This document shows, piece by piece, positions 1 through 7,353 of a stretch of 64,000 nt of DNA. A program made the translations under genes and the position numbers. The stretch's first letter is position 1; every line of letters begins with the position of its first letter. Under the pieces are notes generated by a model. That model did no database searches and had not been told where the DNA came from. It saw nothing but the letters and a program-made list of their open reading frames with translations. Source of the stretch: Scybalosoma faecavium (GTDB taxonomy: Bacteria; Bacillota; Clostridia; Christensenellales; Christensenellaceae); assembly GCA_018716135.1 (NCBI GenBank), contig DVKG01000002.1, positions 13,007-77,006 of the forward strand. Direction: 5' to 3'.

Positions 1-652
1 CCGTAACCGTGTCGGGAGCGTAGGATTCTATCCTTTCCGCCAAAGCGTCCGCATCCACGAATTGCTCGTTATCAAAAGCGCAAACAAAAGCCTTATGAAT
101 AGCGCGCAGCCTGCTGCCTTCACATACCTCCGCCGCTCTCATATAGCAGAGCATCGCTTCCTCGTATCTGCCTTTTTTCCCGCAGGCATCTCCTCTGAGT
201 ATAAAATCATGAGCAACACGCCCGACGTCTATCCCCGAGTCCTCATCTTCCTCCAGACGTCTGCGTATCTCTTCGATGTAATCCAGCGCTTCCTCTGCAT
301 TTTCCTGTTCCGCTCCCATCAGAATATACTGCGCAAAAAACTCCGCCGATGAATTTAAATCTCCGAGCCAAAACAAGCTGTATGCCATGCCGAATATGCA
401 CTCTCCCGCCATATCCGGTTCTTTTCGCTTGAGCATCACGTATTCCAGCAGCGCATTCTCATAATCATAAGCGCTCATGTACAAATCCGCCGCTTCCATA
501 TCGTAAATCGTATTATCCGGCTGCATCTCTCGGGCAGTGCGTATAGCCTCAAGAGCCGTCAAATAATCGTCACGATCCAGAGCGCGCTTAAATCTGTTGT
601 AAAAATATTCAGGCTTATATTCAAATTTCAGCACCCTTGCTTTCTCAGCCAT
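1..652 (-). CDS. TPR-like repeat protein, C-terminus beyond window
   Basis: An open frame of 217 codons runs from the ATG at 652 to the window edge with no stop, so the gene is cut off at its 3' end. The start has a GGAG box just upstream and lies two bases after the hslO stop, so the two genes are very likely co-transcribed and translationally coupled. The product begins MAEKARVLKFEYKPEYFYNR and shows repeated helix pairs of the tetratricopeptide type (for example around residues 20-50, 55-85 and 145-180), with the alternating small and aromatic residues typical of TPR. It has no signal peptide or membrane segment, so a cytoplasmic scaffold role is inferred. No specific function can be assigned. 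Confidence 0.7.
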   Translation of the reverse strand, partial: MAEKARVLKFEYKPEYFYNRFKRALDRDDYLTALEAIRTAREMQPDNTIYDMEAADLYMSAYDYENALLEYVMLKRKEPDMAGECIFGMAYSLFWLGDLNSSAEFFAQYILMGAEQENAEEALDYIEEIRRRLEEDEDSGIDVGRVAHDFILRGDACGKKGRYEEAMLCYMRAAEVCEGSRLRAIHKAFVCAFDNEQFVDADALAERIESYAPDTVT

Positions 653-654
653 CG

Positions 655-1545
655 TCACTCCCCTTTGCCCGAGCCGAGAGCTTCAGTGAGCAGCGCACTC
701 AGCTTATCACCGGAAAAGTGGTATTTTTTATTGCAGAAATGACAAACAATCTCAGCCTCTCCATCCTCCTGTATTATGTCGTTAATCTCTTTAGCGCCCA
801 AAGATATTATCGCCTGCTCAAATCTCTCATCCGAACAGTCGCATTCATACTTTGGAGAGAAGTCGCCCAGCTCTTTTAATTTCATATCCTCAAAAATTTC
901 GCGAACCGCCTGAATCGGAGTCATTGTCTTTATCATTTCTCCATACTTTGCGATATGCTCCACTCTGCTCTCTACGGCAGCTATAACCTCCTCAGGCGCG
1001 CCGGGCATCGGGCTTATTATCATTCCGCCTGAACGCATAACAGATTCATCCGGATTAACCCAAACGCTGAGCAGCACAATAGAAGGCTGCTGCTCACTCA
1101 TGAGAAAATACTGCGCAACATCTTCTGCTATTTCTCCGGAAACAAGCGGAGTTTTCCCCACATACGGTTCCTTCAAGCCTATGTCTTTGACTACAGTTAT
1201 AAAGCCGTCATGTCCTACCGCGCCTCCGACGTCCAGCTTTCCGTCCTCGCGCACAGGCATGTCCGTCCGGGGATAACCGACGCAGCCTTTTACTTTCAGA
1301 CCTGCGTTCGCCGTCGCCATTACCGTTCCCGCAGGGCCTCCCCCGTTTATACTCAAAGTGAGATTATGACGCGAATCTTTCAGCTGAGCTCCCATCATTA
1401 CAGCCGCCGTCAGAGTTCGTCCGAGCGCAGCCGTGCAGACGGGAGAGGTGCCGTGCAAACGCCTGCTCTCCTCAGCAAGCTCAGTAGTATCACATGCAAT
1501 AACGCTCACCCAGTCCTCCAGCATAATTCTCGACAGTATATCCAT
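655..1545 (-). CDS. hslO: Redox-regulated chaperone Hsp33
   Basis: This 296-residue protein matches the Hsp33 family in length and layout. It has an N-terminal substrate-binding domain with the conserved GTSPVCTAALGRTLTAA region and a C-terminal zinc switch made by a CxC pair (C235, C237) and a CxxC pair (C268, C271). In the family, oxidation of these cysteines releases zinc and turns on holdase activity, protecting cytoplasmic proteins during oxidative stress. The start follows a GAGG box at 11 bases. A TATAAT -10 element lies at 1601-1606 on this strand, but its -35 is weak. The next gene, a TPR protein, follows after two bases. The identification is firm. Confidence 0.95.
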   Translation of the reverse strand: MDILSRIMLEDWVSVIACDTTELAEESRRLHGTSPVCTAALGRTLTAAVMMGAQLKDSRHNLTLSINGGGPAGTVMATANAGLKVKGCVGYPRTDMPVREDGKLDVGGAVGHDGFITVVKDIGLKEPYVGKTPLVSGEIAEDVAQYFLMSEQQPSIVLLSVWVNPDESVMRSGGMIISPMPGAPEEVIAAVESRVEHIAKYGEMIKTMTPIQAVREIFEDMKLKELGDFSPKYECDCSDERFEQAIISLGAKEINDIIQEDGEAEIVCHFCNKKYHFSGDKLSALLTEALGSGKGE

Positions 1546-1732
1546 AAACTTGTTTACCTCATTTTTTCGTTTCGTTCACGCGTAAAATTCCGCATAGTTT
1601 ATTATACAACAAATACAGTGGTATTGCACTACCTTAAAAAACATGCTTCTTTAATAATATAAAGAATAATATCAAGTCAAGAGTTTTGTTTCAACAGAGC
1701 TGTTGATAAACTCAAAAAATATAAAGCATAAC

Positions 1733-1760
1733 AAAAGACAAGCGCCGGAGCGCTTGTCTC
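1733..1760 (-). terminator. Rho-independent terminator of feoB
   Basis: A perfect GACAAGCGC/GCGCTTGTC stem (1737-1758) with a four-base loop is followed on the minus strand by TTTTGTT. It lies about 35 bases after the feoB stop. Confidence 0.85.
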
Positions 1761-1791
1761 GGAGTGTATTACAAATTATTATCAGAACTTT

Positions 1792-4323
1792 CTATTTGAG
1801 CGCCTTCGCCGTCATCTCCAGCTTCGTGCTCTCTTTATACGGTCTGAACAGCATATAGCAAACGAATGCGAGAAGTACTATCGCTACAACCGTGCCTACT
1901 CCAAACGCGCCATACGCGAACAGGCTGCCCAGCTGATATACTATCAGCGCTATAACATAAGCGAATACGCACTGATAACCTATCGCAAACCAAGTCCACT
2001 TAGCATTTGCCATCTCGCGCTTGATAGCGCCGATAGCCGCAAAGCAAGGCGCGCAGAGCAAGTTGAAAATCAAGAAGCCGTAAGCCGCCATACCTGCATG
2101 ACCCGCTCCATTAAACGCCTGCATAATGGGAGACAGCGCCTGAGCTGCTTCTCCGCCTGCTTCTGCAAGCTCCTGCGCATCGCCGACCACGCCGAAGAGT
2201 ACGCCGAACACGCCGACAACTTCTTCCTTCGCGACGAGACCCATGATCGTAGCAACTGTAGACTGCCAGTTGCCGAAGCCGAGAGGTGTGAATATCCAGC
2301 AAATAGCGTTTCCGATAGCCGCAAGAATGCTCGCGTCCATGTCGTCCACCATTCCAAACTGACCGTCTGTCCAGCCGAAACCGGAGAGGAACCAGATGAG
2401 AATGCTGGAAAGCAGGATTACAGTACCTGCGCGCTTGATGAACGACCATCCGCGCTCCCACATAGCTCTCAATACATTCGTGACCTTAGGAGCATGGTAC
2501 GCCGGCAGCTCCATAACAAACGGAGCCGGATCGCCTTCGAAGGGCTTTGTCTTTTTCAGTATTATACCGGACACGATTATAGCTGCTACGCCGATAAAAT
2601 ACGCGGAAGTAGCCACTATGCCCGACCCGCCGAATACCGCGCTGGCGATGAGCGCTACGATAGGCATTTTAGCGCCGCATGGTATAAAGGTCGTGGTCAT
2701 AATTGTCATTTTGCGGTCTCTGTCATTCTCTATGGTACGAGACGCCATTACTCCGGGGATGCCGCAGCCCGAGCCTACCAGCATCGGAATAAACGACTTG
2801 CCGGAAAGACCGAATTTACGGAAGATTCTGTCCATGATAAACGCAATACGCGCCATATAGCCAACATCCTCCAGGATTGCCAGCAGCAGGAACAACACGA
2901 GCATCTGAGGCACGAAGCCCAGAACCGCGCCGACGCCGCCTACTATACCGTCTATGACAAGACCTGATACTACCGGATTTACATTCTCGCCCATTATGCT
3001 CTCTATAATAACCGGAATGCCGGGTACCCATACGCCATAATCAGCATTGTCGGGAGCGGACGATTCGAGATATGCCTGAGCGTCAGCTGCTGCAACAGGC
3101 AGCACTTCTGTCACTTCTTCTGTTTCTTCGTCTACGACTTCATACTCAGTCGTTACATCGGCTGCGTCGGCTATAAACTGGCTCACAACCGCCGCATCCA
3201 ACTCGTCAGCCTCTTCATTTTCTACAGCTTCGAGGCTTGCATCCAGAGCGGATGTGTCGATGCCGGCTTCTGCTGCCGCTTCTTCAAATGCGGCAAACTT
3301 TTCGCCTTCCAGCGTGTATGCGTCGTTCGCTTCTTCATAATCTCCGCGACCGATGCCGAATAGATACCATCCGTCTCCGAAGAGTCCGTCGTTAGCCCAG
3401 TCCGTACCCCATGTTCCTACTGTCGATATTGACAGATAATAAACTACGAACATCACTACTACAAATATCGGAAGCGCCAGCCAGCGGTTTGTTACGATCT
3501 TGTCTATCTTATCCGACGTCGTCAGTCCGGTGTTTTTGCGCTTGAGAATATCTTTAGTTATAGACGTGATATAATTGTAGCGCTCATTCGTGATGATGCT
3601 CTCCGCGTCGTCGTCTTCTTCCTTTTCTACCTCAGCTATAATTTTTTCTATCTCTGCACGTACATTCTCGGGAATGTTCACGAGATCGTGAGCCTTATCG
3701 TCTCTCTCAAACAGTTTTATAGCCAGCCAGCGCAGACTATTGTCTCCTGCGTAGGATTTTACTTTTCCGGCAATATCTGCGATAGCGGTCTCCACGTTCT
3801 TAGCGAACTCCGCCTTAGGCTCTACTGTCTTTTTTGCCTCTGCGATCTGAGCCGCGCGCGCCGCCAGCTCTTTTATTCCTTCTCCTTTGAGAGCGGAGCA
3901 TTCCATCACTTCGCATCCGAGAGCTTTGGCTAATTTTGCCTTGTCTATTTCGTCGCCTCTTTTGCGAACCAAATCCATCATGTTAAGCGCCATGATAACC
4001 GGAACGCCAAGCTCCAGCAGCTGAGTAGACAGATACAGGTTTCTCTCCAGGTTCGTCGCGTCGATTATGTTTATAATTGCATCGGGCTTTTCATTTATAA
4101 GATAATTTCTCGCTACGACTTCCTCCAAAGTATAAGGAGAAAGTGAATAAATGCCCGGCAAATCTTGAAGCACGACTTCTTTATGCCCTTTGAGCTTACC
4201 CTCTTTCTTTTCGACCGTAACGCCCGGCCAGTTACCCACGTATTGGTTGCTGCCTGTCAGAGCGTTAAACATAGTCGTCTTGCCGCAGTTAGGGTTGCCG
4301 GCAAGTGCGATTTTAATCGCCAT
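1792..4323 (-). CDS. feoB: Ferrous iron transporter FeoB with an acidic insert
   Basis: FeoB is a membrane permease with an N-terminal G-protein domain that imports Fe(II). The G1 motif GNPNCGKTT is at residues 9-17, G3 DLPG at 54-57 and G4 NMMD at 115-118. A cytosolic helical spacer follows to about residue 280, then the membrane part with the gate sequences GSGCGIPGVMASR (about 518-530) and CGAKMPIVAL (about 550-559). At 843 residues it is longer than usual, because about 100 strongly acidic residues (about 328-430) sit between the first and second membrane segments. It has its own promoter with three TTAG-type boxes, separate from the upstream feoA pair, and its own terminator. Identity is certain; the role of the insert is unknown. 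Confidence 0.96.
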   Translation of the reverse strand: MAIKIALAGNPNCGKTTMFNALTGSNQYVGNWPGVTVEKKEGKLKGHKEVVLQDLPGIYSLSPYTLEEVVARNYLINEKPDAIINIIDATNLERNLYLSTQLLELGVPVIMALNMMDLVRKRGDEIDKAKLAKALGCEVMECSALKGEGIKELAARAAQIAEAKKTVEPKAEFAKNVETAIADIAGKVKSYAGDNSLRWLAIKLFERDDKAHDLVNIPENVRAEIEKIIAEVEKEEDDDAESIITNERYNYITSITKDILKRKNTGLTTSDKIDKIVTNRWLALPIFVVVMFVVYYLSISTVGTWGTDWANDGLFGDGWYLFGIGRGDYEEANDAYTLEGEKFAAFEEAAAEAGIDTSALDASLEAVENEEADELDAAVVSQFIADAADVTTEYEVVDEETEEVTEVLPVAAADAQAYLESSAPDNADYGVWVPGIPVIIESIMGENVNPVVSGLVIDGIVGGVGAVLGFVPQMLVLFLLLAILEDVGYMARIAFIMDRIFRKFGLSGKSFIPMLVGSGCGIPGVMASRTIENDRDRKMTIMTTTFIPCGAKMPIVALIASAVFGGSGIVATSAYFIGVAAIIVSGIILKKTKPFEGDPAPFVMELPAYHAPKVTNVLRAMWERGWSFIKRAGTVILLSSILIWFLSGFGWTDGQFGMVDDMDASILAAIGNAICWIFTPLGFGNWQSTVATIMGLVAKEEVVGVFGVLFGVVGDAQELAEAGGEAAQALSPIMQAFNGAGHAGMAAYGFLIFNLLCAPCFAAIGAIKREMANAKWTWFAIGYQCVFAYVIALIVYQLGSLFAYGAFGVGTVVAIVLLAFVCYMLFRPYKESTKLEMTAKALK

Positions 4324-4357
4324 CAGTTTACCTCCCTAATTAAATTGTACATTTCAG

Positions 4358-4412
4358 TTAGAATTAGCTATTATCTATTAGAATTCGCTAATGAATATTA
4401 GATTAGCCTAAC
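4358..4412 (-). promoter_or_regulatory. Three phased DtxR-type boxes over the feoB promoter
   Basis: Three related boxes start at 4358, 4378 and 4398 on the plus strand: TTAGAATTAGCTA, TTAGAATTCGCTA and TTAGATTAGCCTAA. The spacing is exactly 20 bp each time. The second and third fit TTAG-N6-CTAA perfectly; the first has one mismatch. The third covers the -10 and spacer of the feoB promoter and the other two lie around and after the start point, the layout expected of a repressor array. Confidence 0.7.
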
Positions 4413-4423
4413 TCATCTGTAAA
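4395..4423 (-). promoter_or_regulatory. feoB promoter, sigma-A type
   Basis: On the minus strand TTTACA (4418-4423) and TAATAT (4395-4400) are separated by exactly 17 bases. The -35 abuts the T-run of the feoA terminator, so feoB is transcribed independently of the feoA genes. Confidence 0.7.
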
Positions 4424-4483
4424 AAATGAAGCCCCTGCATTTTGGGTACGCCAAACAAGCGTACTAAAAACGCGCAACAGGGC
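4421..4483 (-). terminator. Terminator after the feoA pair
   Basis: Downstream of the second feoA stop an outer AAGCCCTG/CAGGGGCTT stem encloses an inner perfect GTACGC/GCGTAC hairpin (4446-4464), followed on the minus strand by TTTTTT. Confidence 0.7.
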
Positions 4484-4705
4484 TTATTTTACTTCGATCA
4501 TCTCGGCGTCCGCCTTACGGACACTGAGCTCAAAACCGCGAACCGTCACTTCCATAGGGTCGCCCAGCGGAGCAACTTTACGCACTTTAACATCCGCTCC
4601 TTTAGTAATGCCCATATCCATTATGCGCTTTTTAACCGCGCCCTCGCCGTGCAGCTTAACTACCACTGCGCTTTCTCCTACTTTAATATCTCTCAGAGTC
4701 TTCAC
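4484..4705 (-). CDS. feoA: FeoA-type SH3-like iron transport protein
   Basis: A 73-residue protein of the FeoA family, small cytoplasmic beta-barrels that act with FeoB in Fe(II) uptake. It shows the family pattern of a basic, hydrophobic barrel with the GEGAVKKRIMDMGITKGADV segment (helix plus turn) and the terminal VTVRGFELSVRKADAEMIEV strand. It is the second of two consecutive feoA genes, ten bases after the first, and is preceded by a good AGGAGG box. A terminator separates it from feoB. Two FeoA paralogues for one FeoB is common in Clostridia; which one contacts FeoB cannot be read from sequence. Confidence 0.92.
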   Translation of the reverse strand: MKTLRDIKVGESAVVVKLHGEGAVKKRIMDMGITKGADVKVRKVAPLGDPMEVTVRGFELSVRKADAEMIEVK

Positions 4706-4715
4706 GTAGAACCTC

Positions 4716-4931
4716 CTAAATCATGATTCTGTTAGCGAGACTCTTATCGAGAGCGATACGAGCGTCTTTAACGCTGAGTATGAGGTTTCCGCCGACTTCG
4801 GAAATGACGGTGACACTTTCACCTTCTACAAAGCCCAGACCTGCCAGATGGCGGCGCACGTCATCTTTCCCTTTTATGGCTTTAATATAATGTACCTGCC
4901 CTTTAGATGCAAAAGTTAACGGCATATTCAT
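4716..4931 (-). CDS. feoA: FeoA-type protein, first of the pair
   Basis: A 71-residue FeoA-family protein. It carries the typical helix and turn HLAGLGFVEGESVTVISEVG and the C-terminal strand NLILSVKDARIALDKSLANRIMI. It is the promoter-proximal gene of the feoA pair and begins downstream of a strong TTGACA/TACAAT promoter with a DtxR-type palindrome just after the -10. The start is supported by a GAGGGG box. By family it is a cytoplasmic partner in ferrous iron uptake. It is clearly different from the following feoA copy, so the pair is not a recent duplication. Confidence 0.92.
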   Translation of the reverse strand: MNMPLTFASKGQVHYIKAIKGKDDVRRHLAGLGFVEGESVTVISEVGGNLILSVKDARIALDKSLANRIMI

Positions 4932-4976
4932 ATCCCCTCTCTCACCAAATCAACTCATTTGTTACGTAAAACTTTC

Positions 4977-4992
4977 GTTAGAGTCATCTAAC
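4977..4992. promoter_or_regulatory. DtxR-type operator for feoA
   Basis: The palindrome GTTAGA-GTCA-TCTAAC lies just downstream of the feoA -10 element, over the first transcribed bases. It fits TTAG-N6-CTAA and has the same 16-base architecture as the site at 5855-5870. Confidence 0.7.
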
Positions 4993-5002
4993 ATTCACTT
5001 GC

Positions 5003-5031
5003 ATTGTATCACTACTATTATTCATTGTCAA
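5003..5031 (-). promoter_or_regulatory. Promoter of the feoA pair
   Basis: On the minus strand TTGACA (5026-5031), a 17-base spacer and TACAAT (5003-5008) form a near-consensus sigma-A promoter. Confidence 0.85.
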
Positions 5032-5105
5032 TAGTCGCGGCTAAAAAAAGTTATATGCTGCAAACCGCAGTTTATATTAAAAAATACGCCTTAGATTTTG
5101 CAGAC

Positions 5106-5145
5106 TTGATATTTTTTCCGCACTTTGATAAAATATTGCTATAAT
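5106..5145 (+). promoter_or_regulatory. Probable promoter(s) of the DtxR-type regulator gene
   Basis: TTGATA (5106-5111), 17 bases, TAAAAT (5129-5134) is one candidate. An extended -10, TGCTATAAT (5137-5145), is a second. An inverted repeat CAAATTGA/TCAATTTG (5159-5183) follows near the likely start point and could be an operator. Confidence 0.5.
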
Positions 5146-5287
5146 GAGTGTTTTATACCAAATTGAGATTTTCTTTCAATTTGTTGTTTGACATTCCCAA
5201 TAAAGTATATTGATGAAAAATACTGAAAAAGGAGGACGGCGATCCGGCTCCGCTGTCTCGGGCAGGGTGTCCTCGCCAATATTTATT

Positions 5288-5677
5288 ATGAAATTACTGG
5301 AATCGGCAGAAAACTATTTAGAAACAATCCTCGTACTTCAGCTTAAAAAAGGATATGTCCGGTCAATTGATATAGCCAGCGAGCTGCAATTCTCCAAACC
5401 CAGCGTCAGCATAGCTATGAAAAAGCTGCGCGAAAACGGCTATATCAACATTGACTCAGCCGGACACATAACTCTGACTGACTCCGGAAGGGATGTTGCA
5501 GAATCCGTATACGGACGGCATAAAGTCCTTTGCAGCTATCTCATGGCTCTGGGCGTAGACGAGGAGAACGCCTCGCGCGACGCATGCCGTATCGAACACA
5601 TCGTCAGCGAAAAGACAATGGAATGCATCCGCGCTCACGCCGCCAAACTGGAACAGGAACATCAAAACGCGGAATAA
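5288..5677 (+). CDS. DtxR/MntR-family metal-dependent regulator
   Basis: From MKLLESAENYLETILVLQ the protein matches the DtxR/MntR family: an N-terminal winged helix (residues about 1-65, with IASELQFSKPSVSIAMKKLRENGYI as recognition region) and a helical dimerisation domain. H and E residues in GRHKVLCSYLMALGVDEENASRDACRIEH fit the metal sites of the short, MntR-like type with no SH3 domain. The likely role is iron- or manganese-responsive repression of the feo and DUF2325 genes beside it. The start is uncertain. ATG at 5288 fits the family, but the only strong GGAGG is at 5231-5235, 52 bases upstream; an in-frame ATG at 5210 would add 26 unusual residues. Confidence 0.88.
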   Translation: MKLLESAENYLETILVLQLKKGYVRSIDIASELQFSKPSVSIAMKKLRENGYINIDSAGHITLTDSGRDVAESVYGRHKVLCSYLMALGVDEENASRDACRIEHIVSEKTMECIRAHAAKLEQEHQNAE

Positions 5678-5712
5678 TCTCCCCTTCTCCTCTGCCGTAT
5701 ACTGTTTTTAAA

Positions 5713-5745
5713 AAGAGGGATCGCATAGAAATCCCTCTTGATTTT
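5713..5745 (+). terminator. Terminator of the DtxR-type gene
   Basis: AAGAGGGAT (5713-5721) pairs with ATCCCTCTT (5731-5739), followed by a short T-rich tract. The tail is weak, so some read-through is possible. Confidence 0.65.
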
Positions 5746-5751
5746 AACTAT

Positions 5752-5770
5752 TTAGTTAGTCTAGGTTAAC
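5752..5770. promoter_or_regulatory. Degenerate DtxR-type box
   Basis: TTAGTTAGTCTAGGTTAAC resembles the tandem half-sites of DtxR boxes but departs from TTAG-N6-CTAA at one end. It lies about 45 bases upstream of the promoter at 5816. Confidence 0.4.
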
Positions 5771-5815
5771 TTTTTTTATTCCGAGTAAAAATTAGGATTT
5801 TTTCTTTCAAACCTG

Positions 5816-5845
5816 TTGACATCTTATAGATAACTATGGTACAAT
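5816..5845 (+). promoter_or_regulatory. Promoter of the DUF2325 gene
   Basis: TTGACA (5816-5821), 18 bases, TACAAT (5840-5845). Its operator palindrome begins ten bases after the -10. Confidence 0.85.
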
Positions 5846-5854
5846 TTAAATGCA

Positions 5855-5870
5855 GTTAGCATAAGCTAAC
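5855..5870. promoter_or_regulatory. DtxR-type operator for the DUF2325 gene
   Basis: A perfect palindrome GTTAGC-ATAA-GCTAAC over the expected transcription start, of the same form as the feoA operator at 4977-4992. Confidence 0.75.
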
Positions 5871-5917
5871 CGCACCAATTATTTCAACTTATTTTTGCAG
5901 AATATGAGGAGGTTAAC

Positions 5918-6205
5918 ATGAGCATAGTTATCGTAGGCGGTAACGACAGGATGGTCAGACAATACGTAGACCTATGCAAAGATTACGGATGCAGCGCAAA
6001 GGTATTCACGCAGATGCGCGACGGCCTAAAAAACAAAATAGGATCTCCGGATCTAATGGTACTCTTCACCGGTACAGTCTCTCACAAAATGGTGGAATGC
6101 GCGCGCAGAGAAGCCCGCAGGCAGAACCTGCCTATCGAGCGTTCTCATTCCAGCAGCATTTCCGCTCTCAAAAATATACTTGACAACCATGCACAAAAAG
6201 CATAA
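5918..6205 (+). CDS. DUF2325 family protein
   Basis: A 95-residue protein, MSIVIVGGNDRMVRQYVDLC at the start, matching the DUF2325 family. It reads as a small Rossmann-like unit: a beta strand ending in GGNDRM, then the DLMVLFTGTVSHKMVECARREARRQNLPIERSHSSS segment that is the family hallmark. The family has no established biochemical role that I can name. A strong promoter, a perfect DtxR-type palindrome and an AGGAGG box precede it, and it follows the metal regulator gene. This context points to a function in the iron- or manganese-starved state. It is cytoplasmic, with no membrane segment or signal peptide. Confidence 0.85.
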   Translation: MSIVIVGGNDRMVRQYVDLCKDYGCSAKVFTQMRDGLKNKIGSPDLMVLFTGTVSHKMVECARREARRQNLPIERSHSSSISALKNILDNHAQKA

Positions 6206-6212
6206 ACCGCTT

Positions 6213-6262
6213 GGCCGCTTTGGCGGTCTTTTTTTGCAGTTAAAAACTGCCGTTTTTGTTTT
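6213..6262 (+). terminator. Tandem terminators after the DUF2325 gene
   Basis: GGCCGC-TTTG-GCGGTC followed by seven T, then a second hairpin GCAGTT/AACTGC (6236-6250) followed by GTTTTTGTTTT. Confidence 0.8.
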
Positions 6263-6332
6263 GCACTTTTCGCAGATAATAGAATTAAACTCATATAACA
6301 TTACATTTTCTTGTTGAAAGGATGACAAATTT

Positions 6333-7274
6333 ATGCATGATAAGAAATGTGCCATAATCGGCTGCGGATTCGTCGGAGCTTCCGCCGCATTCTGCTTGAT
6401 GGAGAGCGGTATGTTTTCTGATATGATTTTAATCGACGCCAACAAAGCAAGAGCCGAGGGCGAGGTCATGGACCTAAGCCATGCTCTGCCTCTGATAAAG
6501 CCAATGCACATCTGGGCGGGCGAATACTCAGACCTCGGAGACGCAGACTTGATAATCGTAACCGCCGGCGCAAATCAGAAAGTCGGAGAAACGCGCATAG
6601 ATCTAGTCCAAAAAAATGCCGAAATAATCAAAAACATAATCCCTAAAATTAATCAAAGCGGCTTTGACGGCATATTGCTCATCGTGTCGAACCCCGTAGA
6701 TATCTTAACTCGCATAGCAACAGAGCTTTCCAACCTGCCCCAAAGCAGAGTTTTAGGCTCGGGTACAGTCCTGGATACTGCCCGTCTAAAGTATTACATT
6801 GGCCGCAAACTGGGAATAGACGGCAGAAACGTCGACGCATATATCATAGGAGAACACGGCGACAGCGAGCTTCCCGTCTGGAGCAGCGCAAACATTTCCG
6901 GCGTACCGATACGTGATTTTTGTTCCCTAACCGGCTGCGAAGGCGGCGAAATAGACGAAGCTGCAATCGGAAAACAGGTCGTGGACAGCGCATATCAGAT
7001 TATAGAAAAAAAAGGCGCAACGTACTACGCTATCGCCATGTCTGTTAAAAGAATCGCGGAAGCCATCGTTCGAGACGAGCATTCCGTACTCTCTGTTTCC
7101 AGTCTTTTGACGGGAGAATACGGAATATCCGGCGTCTGCATGGGTATCCCTTCTATCGTAAGCGCAAGCGGCGTCGAAAAGATACTCCACCTGCCCCTCA
7201 GCAGCGCAGAAAAAGAAAAACTCACCGAGTCTGCCAAAACTCTCAAGGACACGCTGGAAAAGGTGGGCTTTTAG
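6333..7274 (+). CDS. ldh: L-lactate dehydrogenase
   Basis: A 313-residue NAD-dependent L-lactate dehydrogenase, reducing pyruvate to lactate in the cytoplasm and regenerating NAD+ in fermentation. The N-terminal Rossmann motif is IIGCGFVGASAA. Glutamine in AGANQKVGETR marks lactate rather than malate dehydrogenase specificity, where an arginine would be found. The catalytic histidine lies in IGEHGDSELPVWSS. The start has an AAAGGA box upstream. It stands alone between terminators, with no partner gene. Allosteric control by fructose 1,6-bisphosphate is known in the family but cannot be judged from sequence alone. Confidence 0.95.
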   Translation: MHDKKCAIIGCGFVGASAAFCLMESGMFSDMILIDANKARAEGEVMDLSHALPLIKPMHIWAGEYSDLGDADLIIVTAGANQKVGETRIDLVQKNAEIIKNIIPKINQSGFDGILLIVSNPVDILTRIATELSNLPQSRVLGSGTVLDTARLKYYIGRKLGIDGRNVDAYIIGEHGDSELPVWSSANISGVPIRDFCSLTGCEGGEIDEAAIGKQVVDSAYQIIEKKGATYYAIAMSVKRIAEAIVRDEHSVLSVSSLLTGEYGISGVCMGIPSIVSASGVEKILHLPLSSAEKEKLTESAKTLKDTLEKVGF

Positions 7275-7319
7275 CCGCTGATCTCAGTTTCATGTTCTCA
7301 TGTATTTTCACTCGGTTTA

Positions 7320-7348
7320 TTAACACCAAATCTGCATAACAGTATACT
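7320..7348 (+). promoter_or_regulatory. Promoter of a candidate small RNA
   Basis: TTAACA (7320-7325), a 17-base spacer and TATACT (7343-7348). No open reading frame with a ribosome binding site follows before the terminator at 7445. Confidence 0.6.
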
Positions 7349-7353
7349 TTATT

